From the NCBI RefSeq assembly GCF_004361835.1, contig NZ_SNWD01000007.1, positions 1-64,000 of the forward strand: a stretch of 64,000 bases of DNA, in the 5' to 3' direction. The notes under the pieces were generated by a model, which was given only the letters and a program-made list of their open reading frames with translations, was not told the DNA's origin and searched no databases. The position numbers and the translations under genes were made by a program. Below, one piece after another: positions 35,442 through 44,355 of the stretch. This DNA comes from Stakelama pacifica. GTDB lineage: Bacteria; Pseudomonadota; Alphaproteobacteria; Sphingomonadales; Sphingomonadaceae. Position 1 is the stretch's first letter, and the number at the start of each line of letters is the position of its first letter.

Positions 35442-35455
35442 TGTAACCGGTTACA
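35442..35455. promoter_or_regulatory. LacI-type operator, between lacI and GH3 operon
   Basis: TGTAACCGGTTACA, a perfect 14-bp palindrome identical to that at 30990-31003. It is 45 bp upstream of the lacI start and 74 bp upstream of the chosen GH3 start, so it can control both genes. Confidence 0.82.
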
Positions 35456-35528
35456 CAGGTCCGGTGTCAGAAAGATGAGCCGTTCAGGTCGTCGAAAGAT
35501 TGCCGAAGATAATCGGAAAAGGGAAGCA

Positions 35529-37823
35529 ATGGATAAAAAGCCTGTTTCGCGCCGCGCCCTGTTGATGGGGGCCGCTGTCACCACCGCCTGGGCCGCGAGC
35601 CCGGCGCGCGCGCTGACCCGCGCCTTAGCGGCCGATGCGCTGGCGCTGCCCCGGTCGGTCGAGGCGCTGATCGGCCGGATGACGGTCGAGGAAAAGGCGG
35701 GCCAGCTTCAGATCATGGCCGCCGCATGGGCGGGCGGCGCTGCGAATGCGCTGAACCCCATCGCGCCCAAGGCGAGCTTCGACGAACAGCTGGAGCAGGT
35801 GCGCGCGATGCAGCTTACCGGCGTGTTCAACGGCAATGGTGCTGAGATGGCGCAGCGCATGCAGCGCGCGGCGATGGAGGAGGCACGGCTTCCCATCCCG
35901 CTGATCTTCGCGGCCGATGTCATTCACGGCTTTCGCACGGTGTTCCCGGTACCGCTCGGCGAAACCGCGAGCTTTGAGCCCGATCTTGCCCGCCGCACCG
36001 CGCGCGCCGCAGCAGAAGAGGCCGCCGCCGCCGGGATCGACTGGACCTTCGCGCCCATGGTCGACATTGCCCGCGATGCGCGCTGGGGCCGGGGCGTCGA
36101 GGGATCGGGCGAGGATGTCTATCTGGGCAAGCTGATGGCCGCTGCCCGCGTCCATGGCTTTCAGGGCAAGGCGCTGACCGATGACGATGCGGTGCTGTCC
36201 TGCGCCAAGCATTTCGCGGCGTATGGCGCGGCCGAATCGGGGCTGGACTATAACACGGTCGATATTTCGGAGCGGACGCTGCGCGAAGTGTATCTGCCGC
36301 CGTTCAAGGCTGCGTTCGATGCCGGTTCGCTCAGCACCATGGCGGCGTTCAACGAGATTTCGGGCGTTCCCGCCACCGCCAATCCTTGGCTGATGCAGGA
36401 AGTGCTTCGCAGCGAATGGGGTTTCGACGGGTTCGTCGTTTCCGATTATACCGGCGATGAGGAGCTGATCGCGCATGGGTTTGCGCAGGATGCGCGCGAC
36501 GCGACGCGCCTCGCCTTTATGGCCGGGGTAGATATGTCGATGCAGTCGGGTTTCTACCGCGAGCATCTGCCCGACCTCGTTCGCTCGGGCGAGGTGCCGA
36601 TGGAGCGGCTCGACGAATCGGTTCGACGGGTGCTCGCGGTCAAGGCAAAGCTCGGCCTGTTCGACGATCCGTTCCGCCGAATCAGCCCGGCGCGCGAAAA
36701 GCAGCGCATCCTCACGCCCGAAAAGCGCAAGCTGGCGCGTGAAGCCGGGCGGCGCTCGATCGTGATGCTCAAAAATGAAGGCGACCTTCTCCCGCTGCCG
36801 CGTTCGGGCAGGAATATCGCGATCATCGGACCCTTTGCCGAGGGACAGCATGACCTGATCGGACCGTGGAACGTCTATGGTTCGGATGCGCAGGCGGTCG
36901 ACCTCGCCACCGGCATTCGCGCCGCCGTCGCAGATCCGAAGCTGGTCACCACGGCGCTCGGCTCGGGTGTCGAGGAAGCGATCGACGGCGGCATCGAACA
37001 GGCGCTCGCCACCGCGCGCACCGCCGATATCGTGCTGCTGGCGGTGGGCGAGGCGACCAATATGTCGGGCGAGGCGCAGGCGCGTGCCGCGATCACGCTG
37101 CCGAAGCCGCAAATGCGGCTGGTCGAAGCAGTCGCGAAGCTGGGCAAGCCGATGGTCGTCATTCTGAAAAACGGCCGTGCGATGGAACTGGAAGCGCCGC
37201 TGCTCGATGCGCAGGCGATCCTTGTCACCTGGTTTCTCGGCACCGAAAGCGGCCCGGCAACCGCCGATATTCTGTTCGGGGTGGAAGGCCCGTCGGCACG
37301 CCTGCCGGTCAGCTTTCCCTATGCCACGGGGCAGGAACCCTATTATTACAGCCATAAATCGACCGGTCGCCCGAATCCCGAAGGGCCGCTACAGCCCTAT
37401 AAGGCGCATTTCCGCGGCATTCCGAACGAGGCGCGTTTCCCGTTCGGCCATGGCCTTACCTATGGCAAGGTCGAATATTCGGACCTGAACCTGCCCGCGC
37501 GCATGGCATGGGACGGTGCGCTGGAAATCACCGCGACGCTGCGCAACACCGGCAGTCGCCCCTGCGAGGAAGTTGCGCAGCTTTATATTCACGACATGGC
37601 GGCGAGCATCACCCGGCCGGTTCGTGAACTGAAGGGCTTTCAGAAGGTCGCGCTTCGCCCCGGCGAGGCGAAACAGGTAAAATTCCGCCTGACTCGCGAT
37701 CAACTCACCTTTATCGGGATCGATGAACGCCTGACCGTCGAGCCGGGCAGCTTTCGGTTATGGATCGCGCCCTCGGCACAGGCCGATGGCGTTTCGGGCA
37801 GCTTCGAACTGGTACAGGGATGA
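35529..37823 (+). CDS. Glycoside hydrolase family 3 beta-glycosidase, exported by Tat
   Basis: A 764-residue GH3 enzyme related to periplasmic BglX. The N-terminus SRRALLMGAAVTTAWAASPARA is a twin-arginine signal. The first (beta/alpha)8 domain carries WTFAPMVDIARDARWGRG and the nucleophile aspartate in VVSDYTGDEEL near residue 306. The second domain (IVMLKNEGDLLPL) and a C-terminal fibronectin-III-like domain (RPVRELKGFQKVALRPGE) complete the usual layout. Such enzymes remove terminal beta-glucose or xylose from oligosaccharides. I use the ATG at 35529, where the Tat signal begins; in-frame starts at 35361 and 35475 would add an untypical leader, and the first would overlap the divergent lacI gene. 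The stop overlaps the next start (ATGA). Confidence 0.92.
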   Translation: MDKKPVSRRALLMGAAVTTAWAASPARALTRALAADALALPRSVEALIGRMTVEEKAGQLQIMAAAWAGGAANALNPIAPKASFDEQLEQVRAMQLTGVFNGNGAEMAQRMQRAAMEEARLPIPLIFAADVIHGFRTVFPVPLGETASFEPDLARRTARAAAEEAAAAGIDWTFAPMVDIARDARWGRGVEGSGEDVYLGKLMAAARVHGFQGKALTDDDAVLSCAKHFAAYGAAESGLDYNTVDISERTLREVYLPPFKAAFDAGSLSTMAAFNEISGVPATANPWLMQEVLRSEWGFDGFVVSDYTGDEELIAHGFAQDARDATRLAFMAGVDMSMQSGFYREHLPDLVRSGEVPMERLDESVRRVLAVKAKLGLFDDPFRRISPAREKQRILTPEKRKLAREAGRRSIVMLKNEGDLLPLPRSGRNIAIIGPFAEGQHDLIGPWNVYGSDAQAVDLATGIRAAVADPKLVTTALGSGVEEAIDGGIEQALATARTADIVLLAVGEATNMSGEAQARAAITLPKPQMRLVEAVAKLGKPMVVILKNGRAMELEAPLLDAQAILVTWFLGTESGPATADILFGVEGPSARLPVSFPYATGQEPYYYSHKSTGRPNPEGPLQPYKAHFRGIPNEARFPFGHGLTYGKVEYSDLNLPARMAWDGALEITATLRNTGSRPCEEVAQLYIHDMAASITRPVRELKGFQKVALRPGEAKQVKFRLTRDQLTFIGIDERLTVEPGSFRLWIAPSAQADGVSGSFELVQG

Positions 37824-38767
37824 CAGCAATCAAAAAGGCAATCGGCGCCGTTTTTCTGGCGCTTGCAATGACGAGCGGCGCGACGGCCTTTGCCCGTCCG
37901 CATGCGCAGGCGCAGGTCGACCAGCAGGAGCGTGTTGCACCCCGGCACATCCTGTTCGTCGGCAACAGCTTTACGTTCGGCGCGCTGTCGCCGGTGCATC
38001 GCTATCGGCCCGGGATCGTGCACGACCTCAACGGCGATGGCGTTGGCGGTGTGCCTGCGCTGTTCGCCACCTTTGTCGAACAGGCGGGGCTGAACTGGGT
38101 GGTCAGCCTGGAAACGTCGCCGGGCAAGGGGCTGGACTGGCATCTCGCCAACCGCAGATCGGAGATCGATCGCGTCTGGGATGCCGTCGTGCTGCAGGGA
38201 TATAGCACGCTGGATGCGAGCGATCCCGGCAACCCGAAGCGCCACGCCGCCGCCGCCGATGCGATCGCGCGGATGGTGAAGAAACGCAATGAAAAGGCTG
38301 ATGTCGAGCTGACCGCCACCTGGACGCGCGCCGATCAGACCTATCAGCCGCAGGGCCATTGGTATGGAAAGCCGGTGAACGCAATGGCCGACGATCTTCA
38401 GTCAGCCTCGGTTGAAATCGACCGGAAGAGCAAGGCGATCACCGGCGTGGTGCCGGTGGGCGAGGCGTGGAACCGCGCCTTTGCCGAGGGGATTGCCGAC
38501 CCGAACCCTTATGACGGGATTGAGTTCGGGAAGCTCGATCTGTGGAGCTATGACCAGTATCACGCCGATACGCCGGGCTATTATCTCGAAGCGCTGACCG
38601 TGTTCGGCAAAGTCACCGGCCGCGACCCGCGCAGCCTTGGCCGCGGAGAGCGCGCGGCGTCCGACCTTGGCCTGTCGCCGGATGAGGCCGAAGCGTTGCA
38701 GGCCGTTGCCGCGAAAACGCTGATCGACCATGGCGTGACCCTGCACACGCCGCGTAAGCCGCTCTAA
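37820..38767 (+). CDS. Secreted SGNH/DUF4886-like hydrolase
   Basis: A 315-residue protein with a signal peptide (about 1-26, ending TAFA) and an SGNH-type fold suggested by ILFVGNSFTFG (block I, candidate nucleophile Ser in GNS) and DQYHAD (block V, candidate Asp and His). It overlaps the GH3 stop by 4 bp and shares that operon's LacI operator. The context suggests removal of an ester or other substituent from the same glycan, but the family is poorly characterised and the enzymatic call is an inference. Confidence 0.72.
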   Translation: MTAIKKAIGAVFLALAMTSGATAFARPHAQAQVDQQERVAPRHILFVGNSFTFGALSPVHRYRPGIVHDLNGDGVGGVPALFATFVEQAGLNWVVSLETSPGKGLDWHLANRRSEIDRVWDAVVLQGYSTLDASDPGNPKRHAAAADAIARMVKKRNEKADVELTATWTRADQTYQPQGHWYGKPVNAMADDLQSASVEIDRKSKAITGVVPVGEAWNRAFAEGIADPNPYDGIEFGKLDLWSYDQYHADTPGYYLEALTVFGKVTGRDPRSLGRGERAASDLGLSPDEAEALQAVAAKTLIDHGVTLHTPRKPL

Positions 38768-38867
38768 GCATTTTCCGGTCAGGTGGCATCACCTGACGAT
38801 TCAGAAAATGCGCCAGAACAAGAATCCAGAGCGGCCGATCTGAAGCAATCAGTTCGCAAACCGCTCT
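38768..38867. repeat. Composite palindromic repeat element
   Basis: Two adjacent dyads fill the gap after the SGNH gene. The first (38768-38811) has outer arms GCATTTTC/GAAAATGC and inner arms TCAGGTG/CACCTGA. The second (38828-38867) has outer arms AGAGCGG/CCGCTCT and inner arms GATCTGA/TCAGTTC with one mismatch. The layout resembles mosaic palindromic repeats dispersed in alphaproteobacterial genomes. It may also end both convergent transcripts. Confidence 0.65.
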
Positions 38868-38874
38868 TTACGCG

Positions 38875-41265
38875 TCAGGCCGATCGGGCCTTTGCGCCTC
38901 CGTCGGCGATGCGCGGCTGGAAGGGGCGTTCCAGCCATTCGGCCAGCTCTGCCTCCAGAAGGGCAGGGGCAAACAGGAAACCCTGTAGTTCGTTGCATCC
39001 AGCCGTTTGCAGCAATCGCTCCTGTTCGCTGGTTTCCACGCCCTCGGCGGTAACTGACAGCGCCATGGCATGGCCCAGCGCGATCACTGCCTGTACAATG
39101 GCAATCGCTTCGGGCTCCTGGCCCAGCCGTTTGACGAAACTCTTGTCGATCTTGATCCGGTCGACGGTGAATTTCTTCAGATAGCTGAGGCTGGAATAGC
39201 CGGTTCCGAAATCGTCCAGTGCGATACGGAAGCCGGCGGCGCGCAGATGCTGTATCGCGCCGCGCACTTCCTCATCATCTTCGACCAGGATGCCTTCGGT
39301 CACTTCCAGCTCGATCTGTCGCGGGCTTACCCCCGCTTCATACACGATCTTATGGATACGCAGCGCCATATCGGTGCCGCGAAACTGGACCGGAGAGACA
39401 TTGACCGCGACCGACAGGCCGGGCCATTTGCGCGCGACGCGGCACGCTTCGCGCAGTACCCATTCGCCCAGCTGATCGATCAGGCCGCTCTCTTCCGCCA
39501 CCGGAATGAAGGCATCGGGTGCCAGCGGCCCGTGGCGCGGGTGGGTCCAGCGGACCAGCGCTTCCAGTCCGACAATCCTGTTGCCGCGCGAACTGAGCTT
39601 GGGCTGATACGCGACATAGAGCCCCTCGCCGGTTTCCAGCGCGATGCGCAGATCGGCGTCCAGTTCGCGACGGCGCGCAATGCTTTCATCCATTTCCACG
39701 CCGAAGAAGCGAAAGCCGTCACGGCCGCCCTCTTTCGCGCGATACATGGCGATATCCGCCTTGCGCAGCAGCTCGACGCGATCGGAGACGGCGGAAGAGC
39801 AGACCGAAATGCCGATACTCCCCCCGACATGCACGGTCGTTCCCAATATTTCGAACGGCTGTCGCAATTCGGCAAGCACGGCCTGTGCAAGGCAAGCAAA
39901 CGCATCGCGATTCCCGCAATCGGTCACGCAGATGGCGAATTCGTCGCCGCCCAGCCGTGCGACGATATCATCCTCTCCCGCCACATGCGAAAGCCGGGCA
40001 GCGACTTCCTGAATCAGCCGGTCCCCGGCCAGATGGCCCAGCGTATCGTTGACCTGTTTGAACCGGTCGAGATCAATCAGCAACACGCCGAGCAGGCGGC
40101 CGTTGCGGATCCGGGCGATCGCTTCATCCACTGCCTTGCTGAAGGCCGCGCGGTTGGGCAGCGAGGTCAGCGGATCGTGATTGGCGAGATATTGCGCCTG
40201 CGCTTCTTTCGCCTGAAGTTCGAGCTGAGTCTGTTTGAGCGCTTCGATCGAGCGGGCGTCGCGGCGCATCAGCCAGCCGACGCCGGCGACCAGCGCCGTC
40301 AGCAGCGCAAGCAGCGCAGCGAGCGCCGCACTGCCCTTGATCAGCATCGAACGCAAAATCGCCTCGCCCGGCATAGCGGGACGCCAGGTGAAATAGCCGA
40401 TCCTTTTCCCCTGCGAGGAGGTCAGCGGAACGCTGAAATAGCCCTCTCGCGAGGGGACCGGCTTGTCGCTGACATGTGCATCGACGATTCCGCGCTCCTG
40501 CCGAAGGCGCCGCATCAGCCCGGTCTGGAGATAGCGCACGCTGATCACCAGCGGCTCCTGGCCGGGCGGCGCGTCGCTATAACGTGAATCCGGGACCATG
40601 CGCATCACGCTTGCCGCTGCCGGCTGGCCGTTCAGCGAAACCAGATCGGTGGCATGTATGGCGGCGGCGGAGGTGCGCACGCTGGTATCGCCCGATAGCG
40701 GGCGGTTGGCGAGCCGTTCATGCGGGTTGGCTGCGCGCCCGCTTTCGCTGCGGACAGCATGGATCAACGGCGCAAGGTCGGGTTTCACCGTCTCGAAAAT
40801 GCGCGGCGACACGCGTGTCCGCCAGTGCATCGCGTAAAGCGGCCGGTCCTTTCCATCGACAATGATATCCAGCTCATGGCCGAAGACATAGTGGAACCAG
40901 ATGCCGACATTCTGGTCGAACCAGTCGAGATCGATCCTGTCCTTTTGCAGATTGTCGATCGCAAGGTCCCATATCGCCACGCCGGCCTGACTTTGCGCCA
41001 GTTCATCGAGCGTGGCGCCGATGGCCGAATGAACTTCCCCCACCTGCTGGTCGCGGATCGCCCGATCGGTCCTGTCCGCCGTGACCCACAGGCTCCAGAT
41101 GGCGAACCATATCAGGCCCGCAGCGAAGACAAGTGCCGGCAAGGCGACAAATGCGAGAAATTGCCGCTTCGGTCCGATAAGGCTGAACTTGGGCGGCAAG
41201 GACGGCAAACCTCTCACAATGACGACAAAGGCATCGCAAGGCTCCGATCGCTCCGCGTCCATCAA
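38875..41265 (-). CDS. Membrane GGDEF/EAL cyclic-di-GMP protein with CHASE4-like sensor
   Basis: A 796-residue signalling protein. TM1 is near 37-60, a CHASE4-like periplasmic region follows (GVAIWDLAIDNLQKDR), TM2 is near 310-330, then GGDEF and EAL domains. The GGDEF motif is intact (ARLGGDEF near 438), and so are EAL signatures (EALVRW near 567, DDFGTGYSSL, KIDKSF, AEGVE). Both synthesis and breakdown of c-di-GMP are therefore possible, and which dominates cannot be told. It is a single gene convergent with the SGNH hydrolase gene and divergent from the FucP-like porter. Confidence 0.9.
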   Translation of the reverse strand: MMDAERSEPCDAFVVIVRGLPSLPPKFSLIGPKRQFLAFVALPALVFAAGLIWFAIWSLWVTADRTDRAIRDQQVGEVHSAIGATLDELAQSQAGVAIWDLAIDNLQKDRIDLDWFDQNVGIWFHYVFGHELDIIVDGKDRPLYAMHWRTRVSPRIFETVKPDLAPLIHAVRSESGRAANPHERLANRPLSGDTSVRTSAAAIHATDLVSLNGQPAAASVMRMVPDSRYSDAPPGQEPLVISVRYLQTGLMRRLRQERGIVDAHVSDKPVPSREGYFSVPLTSSQGKRIGYFTWRPAMPGEAILRSMLIKGSAALAALLALLTALVAGVGWLMRRDARSIEALKQTQLELQAKEAQAQYLANHDPLTSLPNRAAFSKAVDEAIARIRNGRLLGVLLIDLDRFKQVNDTLGHLAGDRLIQEVAARLSHVAGEDDIVARLGGDEFAICVTDCGNRDAFACLAQAVLAELRQPFEILGTTVHVGGSIGISVCSSAVSDRVELLRKADIAMYRAKEGGRDGFRFFGVEMDESIARRRELDADLRIALETGEGLYVAYQPKLSSRGNRIVGLEALVRWTHPRHGPLAPDAFIPVAEESGLIDQLGEWVLREACRVARKWPGLSVAVNVSPVQFRGTDMALRIHKIVYEAGVSPRQIELEVTEGILVEDDEEVRGAIQHLRAAGFRIALDDFGTGYSSLSYLKKFTVDRIKIDKSFVKRLGQEPEAIAIVQAVIALGHAMALSVTAEGVETSEQERLLQTAGCNELQGFLFAPALLEAELAEWLERPFQPRIADGGAKARSA

Positions 41266-41506
41266 CAGTGCAAAGCTTCCGGACCTTCGGAGTTATTCCT
41301 GATTATAGCGGGCTTTGCTACCGACCGGAGCAGGGTAGGTATTTTCAACATATCGCACATTTCCGGTTAGCGGTTGAAGCGGCGGTATGCGCGCGATCCG
41401 TGCGTCAACCGGTAATAAGGCTGACGCCTGCTTTCCCTGATGGTTTCTGCCGTGTAAGGGCCGTTCCGGGCCAATGGTAACAGTTTGAAAGACAAGGGAG
41501 AGCAAT

Positions 41507-42799
41507 TTGACCGACGACCGCCGATCGGCGACCACGACCCTGGCATTTGCCTCGGTCACCACGCTTTTCTTCGCCTGGGGGTTTATCACCTCGCTGGTCG
41601 ATCCGCTGGTCGCGGCGGTGAAGGGCATTTTCACGCTCACCGACCTTCAGGCGCAGCTAAGCGCTTCGGCATTCTTCATCGCGTATGGCGTGATGAGCTT
41701 TCCTGCCGCCGGGCTGGTCGCGCGCATGAAATCGGTGCCCAGCGTGCTGATCGCGCTGATGCTGATGATCGGCGGGTGCCTTACCATGCTGGTAGCGACC
41801 AATATCGAAACCTATTCGCTGGTCCTGCTCGGTCTGTTCATCACGGCGAGCGGCATCACCATTCTTCAGGTCGCGGCGAACCCGCTTGCGGCGGTGCTCG
41901 GCCATCCCGATCGCAACCATTTCCGCCTGACCTTCAGCCAGGCGTTCAACAGCGTCGGCACCTTTATCGGTCCCTGGCTGGGCGCGACGCTGTTCCTGAA
42001 CGGCGTCGAAGTGAAGGAGGGCGTTCGCCTGACCGACGAAGTGCGGGCAGGGGCGCTTGCCGGAATCGATTCAGCCTTCCTGTGGATCGCAGGACTTATC
42101 GCGCTGCTGGCGCTGTTCATCTTCGCGATGCGCGGCCTGATTACGCGCGCGGCGCCCAAGCCGGAAGAAGAGGTCGCACGGCGCGGCGTGGGTGCGGTGC
42201 TTTCCGAAGCGCTCACCTCGCGCTGGACGCTGCTCGGCGGCGCGGCGATCTTTTTGTATGTCGGCGCCGAAGTGTCGATCGGGACGCAGATGGCGCTGTT
42301 CCTCAACAGCGACGATGTGCTCTCGATCCCGCTGCAACAGGCGGGCAAGATGGTCAGCCTGTACTGGGGCGGTGCGATGGTCGGGCGGCTGATCGGATCG
42401 GCGCTGCTCACCCGGCTGCCTGCTGCGCGGATGATGACCTTCTTCGCGTCGGCGGCCTGTCTGATATGTCTATACATATTCGCGTTCGGCGGGTCGGTCG
42501 CCGGATATGCGGCGCTTTGCATCGGCCTGTTCAACTCGATCATGTTCCCGGTGATCTTCACGCTGACGCTGGAGCGCTCGACCGCCAGCGAGGCGGCAAC
42601 GTCCGGCTTTTTGTGCTTCTCCATCGTCGGCGGCGCGGCATTGCCCGCGCTGACCGGGGTAGTGTCGGGGCATAGCAGCTATATCACTGCGTTCATCGTT
42701 CCTGCTGCGGCCTATGCGCTGCTCGTGCTCTTCTCGCTCGCTGCGGCGCGCGCGCCGGTGCACAAGCTCGGCACCGCGAAGCCCGCCGCCGGGCACTGA
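41507..42799 (+). CDS. MFS sugar transporter, FucP/GluP family
   Basis: A 430-residue inner-membrane porter with about twelve TM segments, related to L-fucose and glucose/galactose H+ symporters. Family motifs include FFAWGFITSLVDPL, ILQVAANPLAAVLG and SQAFNSVGTFIGPWLG. It starts with TTG at 41507, preceded by AAGGGAGAG. The position 240 bp from the GGDEF/EAL gene and past the GH3 region makes import of a released monosaccharide plausible, but no clear copy of either LacI operator lies upstream. Confidence 0.88.
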   Translation: MTDDRRSATTTLAFASVTTLFFAWGFITSLVDPLVAAVKGIFTLTDLQAQLSASAFFIAYGVMSFPAAGLVARMKSVPSVLIALMLMIGGCLTMLVATNIETYSLVLLGLFITASGITILQVAANPLAAVLGHPDRNHFRLTFSQAFNSVGTFIGPWLGATLFLNGVEVKEGVRLTDEVRAGALAGIDSAFLWIAGLIALLALFIFAMRGLITRAAPKPEEEVARRGVGAVLSEALTSRWTLLGGAAIFLYVGAEVSIGTQMALFLNSDDVLSIPLQQAGKMVSLYWGGAMVGRLIGSALLTRLPAARMMTFFASAACLICLYIFAFGGSVAGYAALCIGLFNSIMFPVIFTLTLERSTASEAATSGFLCFSIVGGAALPALTGVVSGHSSYITAFIVPAAAYALLVLFSLAAARAPVHKLGTAKPAAGH

Positions 42800-42813
42800 T
42801 CCGGGGCGGCGCG

Positions 42814-44355
42814 CTATTTACCGGAAGCAAGCCCGATCCGCCGCTCCAGCCAGCGGGCGGCGGTATCGGCGCTGACCTTGTCGGTATCGCGATCGACCAT
42901 GTAATTGGCCTGCCGCATCGCATCGGCGGGAATGGCGTTCACCAGCGGGCGAAGCGCAGCGATGAAGCGCTGATCGTCGGCATGTTGGGGTGACACCATC
43001 AGGATCGCGTCATAGCCGGGAATGGCATGGCGCGGATCGCCCAGCACCTTCAGCCCAAGTTTGGCAATCCGCCCGTCGGACGAAAAGGCGCTGACCACAT
43101 CGGCCTTTCCGCTTTCCAGCGCGCGATACATGAAGCTTGGCGTATAGGCTTGCGCACTGCGGAAATGCAGCGGATAGGCGCGCTTCACCGCCGCCCATTC
43201 GGGCCGTTCGAGAAATTCCAGATCGGTGGCGAAGTTCATCTCGCCTGATTGCGGCACCAGATCGGTCAGCGTTTCGATCCCGCGCCGCTTCGCATCCGCG
43301 CCCCGCATGGCAAAGGCATAGCTGTTTTCGAACCCCAGCGGGCCGATCAGGCGGATGTCGTGCGTCTTTGCCACCCACTGCCCGACGCCCTTCACGATCG
43401 CCGCGCGGTCAGGCGTGTCGGTGCGATGCATCTCGTTGGTCCAGATCGTGCCCGAATAATCGACATAAACGTCGATATCGCCGCTCGCCAGCGCACCGAA
43501 CACCACCGCTGATCCCAGCCCTTCGCGATAGGTCACGCGATAGCCCGCATTCTCCAGCCGATGGCCGATCATGCGGGCGAGGATATATTGTTCGCCGAAC
43601 CCTTTCGCGCCCACCACAACGCGCTTCTCCGCGCCGCCGGTCGGCAGCACCGGCCAGATCGCCGCCACGACGCCCAGCACGAGCATCCCCAGCGCTGCCC
43701 AGACCTGAACGCGCCGTCGCCGCCGCAGCCCGTTCTCGGCCATTCCCAGCAGCGCGTCGACGATCAGCGCCAGCGCCGCCGATGCAATGCAGCCGGCGAT
43801 CACCAGCGTCCAGTTCTGCGTTTGCAACCCGGCAAAGATCAGATCGCCAAGGCACGGCTGCCCCACCGTCGTTGCCAGTGTCGCCGCGCCGATCGTCCAT
43901 ACTGCTGCGGTACGGATCCCCGCCATCAGCACGGGCACGACGAGCGGTGCCTCGACCAGCCAAAGCTTTTGCCGCGCTGTCATGCCGACCGCATCCGCCG
44001 CCTCGACTACCGCCGGATCGAGATTGACGAGGCCGGTCACCCCGTTGCGCAGGATCGGCAGCAGTGCATAGAGCGCCAGTGCGAGCAGAGAGGGGAGAAA
44101 CCCGAGCGCCGGTATCCCGCCGCCGACCAGCCCCGACATGAGCAGCAACAGCGGATAGAAGAGCGCCAGCAGGGCAAGCGCGGGGATCGTCTGCACCAGA
44201 CTGGCAAAGCCAAGCGTCACGCGCGCCACCGCCTGATTGCGCGCCGACCAGATGGTGAGCGGCAGTGCGATGGCGAGGCCGAGCAGCAGCGCAGCGGCGG
44301 TCAGCAGGATATGCTGGGCGAGCAGATCGGGGATGCGGGACCATGCGGCGTTCAT
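42814..44355 (-). CDS. Osmoprotectant ABC importer, permease fused to substrate-binding protein
   Basis: A 513-residue fusion. Residues about 1-225 are an OpuC-type permease (WSARNQAVARV; LLPILRNGVTGL; EAADAVGMTARQKLW, the loop that contacts the ATPase). After a last TM helix, about 245-513 are an OpuAC-type binding domain (VVVGAKGFGEQYILARMIG; DVYVDYSGTIWTNEM). Such fusions keep the receptor tethered to the membrane. Quaternary amines such as glycine betaine or choline are typical ligands. The start overlaps the ATPase gene stop (44352-44355). It is convergent with the FucP-like gene. Confidence 0.9.
   Translation of the reverse strand: MNAAWSRIPDLLAQHILLTAAALLLGLAIALPLTIWSARNQAVARVTLGFASLVQTIPALALLALFYPLLLLMSGLVGGGIPALGFLPSLLALALYALLPILRNGVTGLVNLDPAVVEAADAVGMTARQKLWLVEAPLVVPVLMAGIRTAAVWTIGAATLATTVGQPCLGDLIFAGLQTQNWTLVIAGCIASAALALIVDALLGMAENGLRRRRRVQVWAALGMLVLGVVAAIWPVLPTGGAEKRVVVGAKGFGEQYILARMIGHRLENAGYRVTYREGLGSAVVFGALASGDIDVYVDYSGTIWTNEMHRTDTPDRAAIVKGVGQWVAKTHDIRLIGPLGFENSYAFAMRGADAKRRGIETLTDLVPQSGEMNFATDLEFLERPEWAAVKRAYPLHFRSAQAYTPSFMYRALESGKADVVSAFSSDGRIAKLGLKVLGDPRHAIPGYDAILMVSPQHADDQRFIAALRPLVNAIPADAMRQANYMVDRDTDKVSADTAARWLERRIGLASGK

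Noticed and set aside
35361..35528. N-terminal extension of the GH3 gene from the first in-frame start
   Set aside because: It would overlap the divergent lacI gene and put the operator inside the coding region, while the Tat signal begins exactly at the ATG at 35529.
41403..41418. CAACCGGTAA upstream of the FucP-like gene as a third copy of the second LacI operator
   Set aside because: Only the central ACCGGT and a few neighbouring bases match; the outer TGT/ACA are missing, so it is not counted as a site.
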